A DNA stretch of 57,779 nt from Verrucomicrobiota bacterium (GCA_026397955.1 JAPLTV010000050.1:1-57779), one strand, 5' to 3'; positions 37,878-45,800 are shown, numbered from the stretch's first letter. Numbers and translations are program-made. Notes: a model not told the origin generated them from the sequence alone.

Positions 37878-38056
37878 GATAGGTGTTAGCGGTTGGCGGA
37901 TAGCGGTTGGCGGTTGGACCGATAGCAGAACTCAGGGGGAGACCGGAAACCGGAAAGTTTGCTGCGGACATAAGAGACCCCAGCCAATCATCCGGTCTCC
38001 GGTTTCCCTTTGAATTTTTCTAACCGCTAACCGCCAACCGCTCATACCTGTCTTAG
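37878..38056 (+). repeat. HEP-LIR-HEP nested inverted repeat
   Basis: Outer heptamer arrays (37884-37917 GCGGTTG/GCGGATA; 38021-38044 the complement) flank an LIR (37930-38014), so the whole unit can fold on itself. It begins four bases after the YHYH stop. The sister copy is at 40151. Confidence 0.8.
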
Positions 38057-38110
38057 GTAGGGCTGGCCATCCTTGGCCGGCCGCGGCCGAGCAGGGATGC
38101 TCGGCCCTAC
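38057..38110 (+). repeat. REP-like composite D-E, 54 bp
   Basis: Same as the 34775 unit: D stem 38061-38082, E stem 38085-38106, bounded by GTAG and CTAC. Confidence 0.85.
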
Positions 38111-38134
38111 CCGATGCAGGCGTCAGGCCTTTTT

Positions 38135-38182
38135 CCATTCAGTCCTCCATTCAGTCCTCAACGCAGTCCTCCATTCAGCAGC
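38135..38182 (+). repeat. Dodecamer (DOD) array
   Basis: Four units: CATTCAGTCCTC twice, AACGCAGTCCTC, CATTCAGCAGC. Confidence 0.75.
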
Positions 38183-38189
38183 AGACTAT

Positions 38190-38213
38190 GTCGTGACGCG
38201 GTCCCGACCCTAC
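38190..38213 (-). repeat. REP-like hairpin, type H
   Basis: Same sequence as the element overlapping the gntP stop (23251) and the one at 46050; imperfect stem, CTAC end. Confidence 0.7.
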
Positions 38214-38225
38214 CAAGGCAAACTA

Positions 38226-38250
38226 GGGCAGCACGCGGTGCTGCCCCTAC
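38226..38250 (-). repeat. REP-like hairpin, type F (GGGCAGCAC)
   Basis: Perfect 9-bp stem, then CTACCCCAAGGCA. Confidence 0.8.
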
Positions 38251-38270
38251 CCCAAGGCATGCACTCCCCC

Positions 38271-38300
38271 GATACTCGATACTCCATACTCGATACTCTC
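38271..38300 (+). repeat. Tandem repeat of GATACTC units
   Basis: CGATACTCGATACTCCATAC-type tandem, about 3 x 10 bp, 54 bp before the next ATG. The second copy is at 40655. Confidence 0.8.
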
Positions 38301-38354
38301 GGAGTCCTTGCCATCGACTCAGTCATCCACTTGGGTTCTGTTATTCCCACCCCC

Positions 38355-39065
38355 ATGAAGACCCTGTCTCTGCTCCTGACCCTTGCCTCCCTTTCCCTTT
38401 TCGCCGCTGACGCCCCGGCGCCCGCCTCGGCCGAAAAAGTCGCCGTGAAGGCGAAGGCCAAGGCGAAGGCGCCTAACCCGTCGATGGCCCCGATCGTGGA
38501 CGTCGCCGGCTTGCCGCGCGTGCTGCTCATCGGCGATTCGATCTCGATCGGCTACACCCTACCCGTCCGCCAGGAGCTCGCGGGCAAAGCCAACGTGCAC
38601 CGCATCCCGACCAACGGTGGCCCGACCAAGAACGGCACGGCGAACCTCGCCAAGTGGCTCGGCGAAGGTAAGTGGGACGTGATTCATTTCAACTTCGGCC
38701 TGCATGACCTACGCCACATGGAAGACGGCAAGCGCCAGGTGGAGCCGGCCGATTACGAGAAGAACCTGCGTTCGCTCGTGGCCGACCTAAAGAAGACCGG
38801 CGCGAAACTCATCTTCGGCACCACGACGCCGGTACCGGAAGGCAAGCTCACGCCTCAGCGCACCTTCGGCGACGTCGCCACCTACAATGACATTGCCCTC
38901 AAGGTCATGAAGGAAAACGGCGTCGCGATCGACGACCTCAACGCCGCCGTCGCGCCCGACATCGCCAAGCTGCAGAACAAGGCTGACGTGCACTTCAACC
39001 CCGAAGGCTACGCCGTCCTCGGCAAAGCCGTCGTGAAGTCGCTCAACGCCGCGATTGGAAAGTAA
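38355..39065 (+). CDS. Secreted SGNH-hydrolase-like esterase
   Basis: A 236-residue protein with a signal peptide (about 1-18) and a short Ala/Lys-rich spacer (KAKAKAKAP). The SGNH blocks are GDSIS with Ser62, NGGPT, NFGLHD with Asn, and ADVHFNPEGY near the end for the Asp/His pair. A periplasmic carbohydrate esterase is the likely role; the substrate is unknown. It is the intact member of a tandem pair with the gene at 39435. The ATG at 38355 is chosen over an in-frame start at 38073, which would translate repeat DNA. Confidence 0.85.
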   Translation: MKTLSLLLTLASLSLFAADAPAPASAEKVAVKAKAKAKAPNPSMAPIVDVAGLPRVLLIGDSISIGYTLPVRQELAGKANVHRIPTNGGPTKNGTANLAKWLGEGKWDVIHFNFGLHDLRHMEDGKRQVEPADYEKNLRSLVADLKKTGAKLIFGTTTPVPEGKLTPQRTFGDVATYNDIALKVMKENGVAIDDLNAAVAPDIAKLQNKADVHFNPEGYAVLGKAVVKSLNAAIGK

Positions 39066-39074
39066 GGGTAACGG

Positions 39075-39190
39075 GTAGGGCGGCCATTGCCATGGCCGCC
39101 GTTCGAGACCGCACGTGCGCATCACCGTGCAGCCTACTCAACCCTCCAACCACCGTCCGCCCACGGACGTGATGGCAATCACGTCCCTAC
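39075..39190 (-). repeat. REP-like composite B...A, 116 bp
   Basis: Perfect B (39079-39100) and A (39165-39186) hairpins, bounded by GTAG and CTAC. Its spacer is related to those at 39204 and 40326. Confidence 0.85.
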
Positions 39191-39203
39191 CCCGATGCAT
39201 CGG

Positions 39204-39318
39204 GTAGGGCGGCCATTACCATGGCCGCCGTTCGAGATCGCACGTGCGCATCACCGGGCAGCCTGCTCGACCCTCCAAGCTCCGTCCGCCCACGGACGCC
39301 ACGCAGTGGCTCCCCTAC
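39204..39318 (-). repeat. REP-like composite, B stem with an exchanged second hairpin, 115 bp
   Basis: B hairpin (39208-39229, loop TACC), spacer nearly identical to 40326, but the second hairpin (39294-39314) has arms GCCAC/GTGGC instead of the A stem. Confidence 0.8.
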
Positions 39319-39434
39319 CTCGAAGAGCGTTAGAGGCCTTTAAGCGCCCTTGAAGCGATGGCTGCATGGAGCGGATACCTCACTGCGATGGGGGTCGCTA
39401 ACCCCTTGTAGCAAGTCACCGTAGTCTTACCCCG

Positions 39435-40133
39435 ATGAAGTCGCTGCCCGTATTGCTGTCCTTGCTTTGCCTTTCCCTTTCGGCCGCGCCCAAGTACGGG
39501 ACACAAGATTTCGACCGGGATCAGGGCGAAGATTGGAACCGAGGACCGGCCAAAGACATCGCCGGCCTGCCGCGCGTGCTGCTGCTCTGCGATTTCGTCA
39601 CGATAGACTCCTGCTACCTCGTCCGCCAGAAACTGGCGGGCAAGGCCAATGTGCACGTAGGGATGTCAACCGGTCGCCAGACCCAGACCGAGTGGGCACC
39701 ACAGGAGAATTGGTTTCACTCCGGCAAGTTCGACGTGATCCATTTCACCTGCGGCCTGCACATCATGGACCTTCCAGATAAAGTTAATCCAAAGCAGCAG
39801 CCCCATATCGAGCCACGCGAATACGAGAAGGGCGTCCGGGCGTGCGTGGCCTTCCTTAAGAAGACCCACGCGAAGCTCATCTTCTCGACCATGACCACTG
39901 CCCCCGACGAAGCTCAAGTCGACCCCTACAACAAGATCGCCCTCAAGGTCATGAAGGAAAACGGCATCACCGTCGACGACCTCAATGCCGACATCGGTCC
40001 CGCCCTCGCCAAACTACAGCGTCCGCTTTCGCCAGAATGGAAGCGCATCGGATCCGAATTCTACACCGACGAGGGCTTTGACGTCCTCGGCCAAGCTATC
40101 GCGAAGTCGGTCAGCGCCACGATTAAGAAGTAA
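39435..40133 (+). CDS. Secreted SGNH-like paralogue lacking the catalytic residues
   Basis: A 232-residue exported protein (signal peptide about 1-18), clearly a diverged duplicate of the gene at 38355: shared AGLPRVLL, LAGKANVH, FDVIHF/WDVIHF, AKLIF, IALKVMKENG and VDDLNA. All SGNH positions are replaced: GDSISIG is CDFVTID, NGGPT is STGRQ, NFGLHD is TCGLHI, and DVHFNPEGY is SEFYTDEGF. The frame is intact and the fold-determining residues are conserved, so it looks like a maintained pseudoenzyme (binding or regulatory role inferred) rather than a decaying gene. Confidence 0.8.
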   Translation: MKSLPVLLSLLCLSLSAAPKYGTQDFDRDQGEDWNRGPAKDIAGLPRVLLLCDFVTIDSCYLVRQKLAGKANVHVGMSTGRQTQTEWAPQENWFHSGKFDVIHFTCGLHIMDLPDKVNPKQQPHIEPREYEKGVRACVAFLKKTHAKLIFSTMTTAPDEAQVDPYNKIALKVMKENGITVDDLNADIGPALAKLQRPLSPEWKRIGSEFYTDEGFDVLGQAIAKSVSATIKK

Positions 40134-40150
40134 GTAAGGGACGAAGGCAA

Positions 40151-40320
40151 AGGTGTCCGCGGTTAGCGGATAGCGGTTGGCGGATAGGAAATGCCAACGA
40201 GCAAAGGGCGACCGGAAACCGGAAAGTTTGCTGCGGGCAGCAAGACACCCCAGCTCATCATCCGGTCTCCGGTTTCCTTTGAATTTTTCAAACCGCTAAC
40301 CGCCAGCCGCTGATACCTGT
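40151..40320 (+). repeat. HEP-LIR-HEP nested inverted repeat
   Basis: Heptamers at 40159-40186 and 40291-40313 flank an LIR at 40202-40282. Same architecture as 37878, with small differences in both arms. Confidence 0.8.
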
Positions 40321-40325
40321 CTTGG

Positions 40326-40440
40326 GTAGGGGCGCGACGGCGTCGCGTCCGTTCGCCAATTGGCGTGCGCATCACCGGGCAGCCTGCTCGACCCTCTAAG
40401 CTCCGTCCGCCCACGGACGTGATGGCAATCACGTCCCTAC
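40326..40440 (-). repeat. REP-like composite C...A (hairpin-swapped), 115 bp
   Basis: The first hairpin (40330-40350) is type C where the sister units have B. The spacer matches 39204 almost base for base; the second hairpin is a perfect A (40415-40436). Confidence 0.85.
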
Positions 40441-40452
40441 CGATTGCAGCGG

Positions 40453-40478
40453 GTAGGGCTGGCCATCGTTGGTCAGCC
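40453..40478 (+). repeat. REP-like hairpin, type D
   Basis: GTAG plus D stem with one mismatch; its usual E partner is missing. Confidence 0.7.
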
Positions 40479-40488
40479 GTGACTTAAG

Positions 40489-40513
40489 GTAGGGACAGCA
40501 CCACGTGCTGTCC
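40489..40513 (+). repeat. REP-like hairpin, type F (GGACAGCAC)
   Basis: GTAG plus perfect 9-bp stem with loop CAC. Differs from the other F copies at the third base and its pairing partner together. Confidence 0.8.
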
Positions 40514-40536
40514 TAATTGGCTTTAGTCCAATGGGA

Positions 40537-40562
40537 GGACGCGATGGTGATCACGTCCCTAC
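40537..40562 (-). repeat. REP-like hairpin, type A variant
   Basis: Stem GGACGCGAT/ATCACGTCC with one mismatch, then CTAC. Confidence 0.7.
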
Positions 40563-40572
40563 CTCGATGCAC

Positions 40573-40598
40573 GGCCGAGCAGGGATTCTCGGCCCTAC
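40573..40598 (-). repeat. REP-like hairpin, type E
   Basis: E stem with one mismatch, then CTAC; no D partner. Confidence 0.7.
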
Positions 40599-40609
40599 CC
40601 GAGGACCTA

Positions 40610-40634
40610 GGGCAGCACGCGGTGCTGCCCCTAC
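40610..40634 (-). repeat. REP-like hairpin, type F (GGGCAGCAC)
   Basis: Perfect stem, CTAC end; identical hairpin to 38226. Confidence 0.8.
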
Positions 40635-40654
40635 CTTAAGGCCATCACTCCCCC

Positions 40655-40684
40655 GATACTCGATACTCCATACTCGATACTCTC
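40655..40684 (+). repeat. Tandem repeat of GATACTC units
   Basis: Second copy of the 38271 array, again following an F-type REP-like hairpin. Confidence 0.8.
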
Positions 40685-40854
40685 AGCATCCCTACCCCTC
40701 TGGGCCTGCAATTGAGCGGCTTTGACGCTCATTTGCGGGCCCAGTCAGGAACATTCCCCTTGGCAGGCTGTTGAAAGAGCGACAGGTTTTCCCTTCCCCA
40801 CCTCGACCATGCCTTCTCGCATGGCCCCCCTCTTTTTACCAAAACCACAACCCT

Positions 40855-43800
40855 ATGCGTAAGCTGTCCACCCTCCTCCTGACCCTGCTCGGATTCGCCT
40901 CCGTCTCGGCCCAGAACCTCACCCTCGAAAAGGGTGACAACATCGCCTTCGTCGGCAGCGGCCTGGCCGACCGACAGCAGCACCAAGGCAATTTCGAGAC
41001 CCTGATTCATCAGGCGTTCCCGGAACACAACCTCGTGGTCCGCAACCTCGGCTTCTCCGGCGACGAAGTCGGCCTGACCCCGCATCGTTCCGACGAAGTG
41101 GCCGGCCTCGATTACTTCCTCAACATGAAGCCCGGCGCCCTGACCACCAAGGTCGGCAAGACCGAGGTCACCTACCACGCCGGCGCGCACTTCCACGCCA
41201 ACGTGGTCTTCGCCTACTGGGGCTTCAACGAGTCCTTCGCCGGCGCCGCCGGTCTCGACACCTTCAAGGCCAACCTCGACGGCTGGCTCAAGAAGACCCT
41301 CGCCGCCGATTACGGCAAGGGCAAGGTCCGCGTCGTCCTCTTCTCCCCGATCGCACACGAAGACCTGAAGTCCGCCTTCTTTGACGCCAAGATCGCCACC
41401 GAGAATAACAAGAACCTCGCGCTCTACACCTCCGCCATGGCCTCCGTCGCCAAGGCCAACGGCGTCCAGTTTGTCGACCTCTTCGCCTCCTCCCAGAAAC
41501 TCTACGCCGCCGCCAAGACCCCCCTTACCATCAACGGTATCCACCTCAACGCCTCCGGTGACGCCGCCCTCGCTCCCGTCCAGTTCCAGGCCGTCTTCGG
41601 CAAAGCCGCCGGCGCCGTGAACGAAGCTGTCCGCGCTCAGGTCAACGAGAAGAGCACGCAGTGGCACCACCGCTACCGCACGGTCGACCAGTTCAACATC
41701 TTCGGCCAGCGCTCCCGCATCAAGTATGAGGGTATCGATAACGCCACGGTGCTCGGTGCCGAGCTCGCTAACCGCGACCTCAAGACCGCCAATCATGACA
41801 AGGGCATCTGGGCCGCCGCCCAAGGCAAGGCCGTGGAAGTGAAGCACGACAACCTCAAGGCCGAGATTCCCGTCCCCCCGAACCGCAAGGAACCCGTCCC
41901 TTACCTCAGCGGCGAAGAGCAGCTGAAGCACCTCTCCCTCCCCGAGGGCTGCAAGGTCGAGTTCATCGCCGACGAAACCACCATCCCCGAGCTCATCAAC
42001 CCGGTGCAGATGAACTTCGACACCAAGGGCCGCCTCTGGATCGCCGCCTGGCCGAACTACCCTGAGACTAACCCGACGACCAAGGTCTTCGACAAGCTCC
42101 TCGTCCTCGACCTCGATCCGAAGACCGGCAAAGTCGCCAAGTCGCACGTCTTCCTCGACGGCCTCAACTGCCCGACCGGCTTCCAGTTCTATAAGGATGG
42201 CGTCATCCTGATTCAGTCCCCTGACATCTGGTTCGCCCGCGATACCGATGGAGACGGCAAGGCCGACTGGAAGGAACGCCTGCTCACCGGTATGGACGCC
42301 GCCGACTCGCACCACGAAACGAATTCCATCTGCTATGAACCAGGAGGCGCCCTCTACCTCTCCGACGGCGTGTTCCATCGCTCGCAGGTCGAGACCTTCA
42401 ACGGCGTGATGCGTAACACCAACGGTGGCATCTACCGCTTCGAACCGCAGACCAGCAAGCTGTACCGCCACGTGCCCTACGGCTTCGCCAACCCGCACGG
42501 TCGCGTCTTCGACTACTGGGGCAACGACATCATCACCGATGCCACTGGTAACGCCAACTACTTCGGACCTGGCTTCTCCGGCCACCTCGATTCTGGCGCC
42601 CACCCGCGCTACACCGAGATGTGGAAGCGTCCTTCCCGTCCCTGCCCCGGCACCGCCATCCTCAGCAGCCGCCACTTCCCCGACGACTGGCAGGGCATGT
42701 TCCTCAACACGAACGTGATCACCGTCCAGGGTATCTTCCGCGCGAAGTTCACTGAAGACGGCGCCAGCCTCAAGGGTGAGACCGTGCTCCCGAACCTGAT
42801 CGAGACCGACAAGGAAAAGGCCGGTAACTTCCGTCCTTCCGGCGTGGCCGTCGCCCCCGACGGTTCGCTCTACGTGATGGACTGGTCGCAGATGCTCATC
42901 GGCCACCTCCAGCACCACCTGCGCGACCCGAACCGCGACCACCAGCACGGCCGCCTCTATCGCATCACCTACCCTTCCCGCCCGCTCCTGACTCCGAAGA
43001 AGGTCGACGGCGAATCCGTCGAGAACCTCCTCGCGCTCCTCACCGAGCACGAAGACAACGTCCGCCAGCGCGCCAAGATCGAGCTGCACAAGCACGACTC
43101 CGCTCAGGTCATCGCCGCGACCCAGAAGTGGGCCAAGCAGTTCGACCCGACCAAGGTCGAAGACGCCCACCACCTCCTCGAAGCGCTCTGGGTCCACCAG
43201 TGGCACGACGCCGTGAACCTCGAGCTCCTCGGCCAGTTGCTGAAGTCGCCCGAGCCCCGCGCCCGCGCCCAGGCCGTCCGCGTCGCCATCTACCAGCGCG
43301 ACCGCATCCCGGATGCGATTAGCATCATGGAGAACGCCGTCAAAGACGCCAACCTCCGCGTCCAGCTTGAAGGCGTCCGCGGCCTAAGCTTCTTCAACGG
43401 CAAGGACACCGAACGCGCCATCGCCGCCGCCTCCAGCCTTAAGGGCTCGAAGGATACGACGCTCTCCTACTGTCTCCGCGAGACGATGAAGCAGCTCGCC
43501 TCCCTCCCGGAAGGTAACGGCAAGGTGAACCTCAAGGAGTTCGCCGACCCCAAGGATACCTCCTACGGTCCGACCGACCGGAACCTGTCCAAGGACGACA
43601 AGAAGCTCTACGACAAGGGCAAGGAAGTCTACTTCCGCGAAGCCCATTGCGTGACCTGTCACCAGGCCGACGGCCGTGGCGCCGAGATGCCCAAGGAAGC
43701 CGGTAAGCCGGTCCGTGGCGCCTACCCGCCCCTCGGCCGCACCCCGGGCTACCCTGCCAACGGCTGGCTCGACGGCGACGCTGACCGCAGCATCAAGATC

Positions 43801-44112
43801 GTCCTCAACGGCCTCTACGGCACGCAGACGATCGACGGAAAGACCTACGGCGACATCGCCACCGGCCAGCCCGCGATGACCGGTCTGGGCCAGCTGATGA
43901 ACGACGACGAAGTCGCCGCCGTGCTCACCTACGTCCGCCAGTCCTTCGGCAACAACCTACCGGTCGTCAAGGCCGCCCAGGTGAAGAAGGTCCGCGCCGA
44001 GATCAAGGACAAGAACAACTCGCCCTACACCGTCGAGGAAGTGCTCAAGCAGCACCCGCTCGGCGAGCCCGTCAAGGACGTGCCGGCAGCGGCCAAGAAG
44101 AAAAAGAAGTAA
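40855..44112 (+). CDS. PVC-type dehydrogenase: SGNH-like domain, propeller, HEAT-like repeats, cytochrome c
   Basis: A 1,085-residue exported protein (signal peptide MRKLSTLLLTLLGFASVSA). Order: SGNH-like domain with GSGLADR (Ser35), YWGFNES (Asn125) and NGIHLN (His230); beta-propeller of the Pirellula/Verrucomicrobium dehydrogenase type from about 360 to 700 (LSLPEGCKVEFIADE, VAPDGSLYVMDWSQ); HEAT-like helices about 720-890; haem c motif C932VTCH936; Lys-rich tail. Domain order is known in PVC bacteria; electron transfer during sugar oxidation is inferred. Codons are almost all C- or G-ending, with GCC, CTC and AAG dominant, which suggests high expression and explains a long spurious antisense frame. 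A strong terminator follows. Confidence 0.88.
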   Translation: MRKLSTLLLTLLGFASVSAQNLTLEKGDNIAFVGSGLADRQQHQGNFETLIHQAFPEHNLVVRNLGFSGDEVGLTPHRSDEVAGLDYFLNMKPGALTTKVGKTEVTYHAGAHFHANVVFAYWGFNESFAGAAGLDTFKANLDGWLKKTLAADYGKGKVRVVLFSPIAHEDLKSAFFDAKIATENNKNLALYTSAMASVAKANGVQFVDLFASSQKLYAAAKTPLTINGIHLNASGDAALAPVQFQAVFGKAAGAVNEAVRAQVNEKSTQWHHRYRTVDQFNIFGQRSRIKYEGIDNATVLGAELANRDLKTANHDKGIWAAAQGKAVEVKHDNLKAEIPVPPNRKEPVPYLSGEEQLKHLSLPEGCKVEFIADETTIPELINPVQMNFDTKGRLWIAAWPNYPETNPTTKVFDKLLVLDLDPKTGKVAKSHVFLDGLNCPTGFQFYKDGVILIQSPDIWFARDTDGDGKADWKERLLTGMDAADSHHETNSICYEPGGALYLSDGVFHRSQVETFNGVMRNTNGGIYRFEPQTSKLYRHVPYGFANPHGRVFDYWGNDIITDATGNANYFGPGFSGHLDSGAHPRYTEMWKRPSRPCPGTAILSSRHFPDDWQGMFLNTNVITVQGIFRAKFTEDGASLKGETVLPNLIETDKEKAGNFRPSGVAVAPDGSLYVMDWSQMLIGHLQHHLRDPNRDHQHGRLYRITYPSRPLLTPKKVDGESVENLLALLTEHEDNVRQRAKIELHKHDSAQVIAATQKWAKQFDPTKVEDAHHLLEALWVHQWHDAVNLELLGQLLKSPEPRARAQAVRVAIYQRDRIPDAISIMENAVKDANLRVQLEGVRGLSFFNGKDTERAIAAASSLKGSKDTTLSYCLRETMKQLASLPEGNGKVNLKEFADPKDTSYGPTDRNLSKDDKKLYDKGKEVYFREAHCVTCHQADGRGAEMPKEAGKPVRGAYPPLGRTPGYPANGWLDGDADRSIKIVLNGLYGTQTIDGKTYGDIATGQPAMTGLGQLMNDDEVAAVLTYVRQSFGNNLPVVKAAQVKKVRAEIKDKNNSPYTVEEVLKQHPLGEPVKDVPAAAKKKKK

Positions 44113-44131
44113 TCCTCGGATTGCTTCCCGC

Positions 44132-44161
44132 AAAGGGCGTGCCGACCGGCACGCCCTTTTT
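44132..44161 (+). terminator. Rho-independent terminator after the dehydrogenase gene
   Basis: Twelve-bp perfect stem AAAGGGCGTGCC (44132-44143) / GGCACGCCCTTT (44148-44159), loop GACC, T run. Confidence 0.95.
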
Positions 44162-44237
44162 CGTGCCTGTCAATAACTCGTCCGGCTATGACGAGCGACC
44201 CGCTTGCCTCCGGCCCAAGTTCCGTAAGAGTCAGGGC

Positions 44238-44687
44238 ATGAGACCCGCCCTCTGGAAGGCCGTCGCCGACCACCTCAAGCCGCACGGAGCCCCCTATCGC
44301 CTGACCGCAAAGGACGACTTCAACGCGCGCGTGGTCCTCAAGGGATCAAAGGCACTCGTCCGCGCCTTCTACCAACCGCGCGAAGGCGACGTCCCCGGCG
44401 AAGCGACGATCAGCCTCACGCTCGACGGCCAGTCCGAGATTGGCGCGATCGCGGCGTTCCTCTCGAACCAGAAGCGTTACGCGAAGAAGCTGCCCTCCAC
44501 GCTGCACTTCTCTCAGGAACTCTCGCAGCGACGCCCCGGTGGCCTCGGCGAGGCCCGCCTGACCTTCAAGGCTAACGTCGTCTCTTGGCACGACACGAAA
44601 CTCATCGAACGCCTCTCGCTCTTCTACGCCGACAGCGCCCACGCCCTCTTCCAACTCCATATCGAGCTGATGACCGCTGGGGAGTGA
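44238..44687 (+). CDS. Hypothetical cytoplasmic protein, 149 residues
   Basis: Not recognised. The ATG at 44238 is preferred; a TTG 117 bp upstream would place the start in the terminator of the preceding gene. There is no signal peptide or membrane segment. The sequence is mixed alpha/beta with a basic N-terminal half (MRPALWKAVADHLKPHGAPY) and ends HALFQLHIELMTAGE. Codon use is like its neighbours, so it is probably a real gene. REP-like element 44690 begins directly after its stop. Confidence 0.65.
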   Translation: MRPALWKAVADHLKPHGAPYRLTAKDDFNARVVLKGSKALVRAFYQPREGDVPGEATISLTLDGQSEIGAIAAFLSNQKRYAKKLPSTLHFSQELSQRRPGGLGEARLTFKANVVSWHDTKLIERLSLFYADSAHALFQLHIELMTAGE

Positions 44688-44689
44688 AG

Positions 44690-44714
44690 GTAGGGACGCG
44701 ACGGCGTCGCGTCC
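44690..44714 (+). repeat. REP-like hairpin, type C, perfect
   Basis: GTAG plus GGACGCGAC/GTCGCGTCC, loop GGC, two bases after a stop codon. Confidence 0.85.
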
Positions 44715-44723
44715 GTGGGCGGC

Positions 44724-44930
44724 CGGAGAGGACTGAGTCGATGGCGGAGGACTGAATTGAGGGCTGCGTTGAGGACTGAATGGAGGACTGCATGGAAATT
44801 GAGCCGAAGGCCTTCATTTTTCGGACCTATGTCTACTCAGACCTCAACGCAGTCCTCAACTCAGCCCTCCATTCAGTCCTCAACGCCGTCCTCCTCTTGC
44901 CTCCCGCCCTCGGGCCCTCCATTCCTCGTT
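44724..44930. repeat. Inverted pair of dodecamer (DOD) arrays
   Basis: Reverse-orientation units (44724-44800, GAGGACTGAATG type) face forward units (44838-44930, AACGCAGTCCTC and ATTCAGTCCTC type), so the two halves can pair over a long distance. The array ends at the ATG of the hydrolase gene at 44932. Confidence 0.75.
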
Positions 44931-44931
44931 C

Positions 44932-45657
44932 ATGCGCCTCGCCCTCCTCGCCTGCCTCCTCTCGCTCGGCCTATCGGCCGCCGAATTCACCCTCTCTCCG
45001 GAGGTGAAGTTTAAGCCGGACTCGAAGCACTTCGAGAAAGCCGGCCTGCCGCATGCGCTCGACTACCTGGCCTACCTGCCTTCCTCCTATGAGAAGGACA
45101 CCGCCAAGAAGTGGCCACTGGTGATCTTCCTCCACGGCTCCGGCGAACGCGGCAGCCTGCTCAATCTCGTCCGCAAGAACGGCCTGCCCTTCGAACTCGA
45201 TCGCCGCGGCGACACGCCCTACGTGATGATTGCGCCGCAGTGCCCGGCCAACGAACGCTGGAACGTACAGGTGCTCGACGCCCTACTGGCCGACCTACTC
45301 AAGACGTATCGTATCGACGAGAAACGCGTGATCATCACCGGCCTCAGCCTCGGCGGCTACGGCAGCTGGGCCTGGTCGTGCGAACATCCCGAACGCTTCG
45401 CCGGCGTGATCCCGGTGTGCGGCGGCATCGAGCCCGCGAAGACGGTCTCACTGAAAGGCATGCCAATCTGGGGCTTCCACGGCGACAAGGACAAGAACGT
45501 CCCGCTCGAACGCGGCCAGCTCGCCGCTGAAGCCGCCAAGAAGAACGGCGCCGACGTGAAGTTCACCGTCTATCCCGGCGTCGCCCATAACTCTTGGGAA
45601 AAAGCCTACGCCGAACCCGAGCTCGAAGCCTGGATCCTGGCGCGCGTCCGGAAGTAA
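44932..45657 (+). CDS. Secreted alpha/beta hydrolase (esterase/dienelactone hydrolase-like)
   Basis: A 241-residue protein with a signal peptide (MRLALLACLLSLGLSA). Alpha/beta-hydrolase features: oxyanion HGSGERG at 68-74, nucleophile elbow GLS139LGG, acid Asp185 or Asp187 in HGDKDKNVP, and His219 in GVAHNSW. Relatives are secreted esterases of the PHB-depolymerase/feruloyl-esterase type; which ester it cleaves is unknown. It is a single gene between repeat arrays. Confidence 0.85.
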   Translation: MRLALLACLLSLGLSAAEFTLSPEVKFKPDSKHFEKAGLPHALDYLAYLPSSYEKDTAKKWPLVIFLHGSGERGSLLNLVRKNGLPFELDRRGDTPYVMIAPQCPANERWNVQVLDALLADLLKTYRIDEKRVIITGLSLGGYGSWAWSCEHPERFAGVIPVCGGIEPAKTVSLKGMPIWGFHGDKDKNVPLERGQLAAEAAKKNGADVKFTVYPGVAHNSWEKAYAEPELEAWILARVRK

Positions 45658-45662
45658 CCGAG

Positions 45663-45752
45663 GTAGGGACGCGACGGCGAAGAGGCCGGAGAGGACTGAG
45701 TCGATGGCGGAGTCGATGGCAGATGGCAGAGGACTACATGGAGGGCTGAGTG
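45663..45752 (+). repeat. Truncated type C REP-like element joined to a dodecamer array
   Basis: GTAGGGACGCGACGGCG is followed directly by AAGAGGCCGGAGAGGACTGA. Comparison with 44690 shows loss of the second stem arm and the GTGGGCGG tract. The DOD array runs 45687-45752 in reverse orientation. Confidence 0.65.
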
Positions 45753-45761
45753 GAAATAAAG

Positions 45762-45800
45762 CCGCCACCTGCCACCCGGGGCTGCCACCCGCCACCTGAA
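45762..45800 (-). repeat. GGTGGCA-rich tract (GTR), reversed
   Basis: Reverse complement of the tract at 33113 and 48955; with the DOD array to its left it is the same GTR-DOD block inverted. Confidence 0.7.

Noticed and set aside
40729-43206. Minus-strand open frame of 825 codons
   Set aside because: Antisense to the strongly codon-biased dehydrogenase gene at 40855; no recognisable domain.
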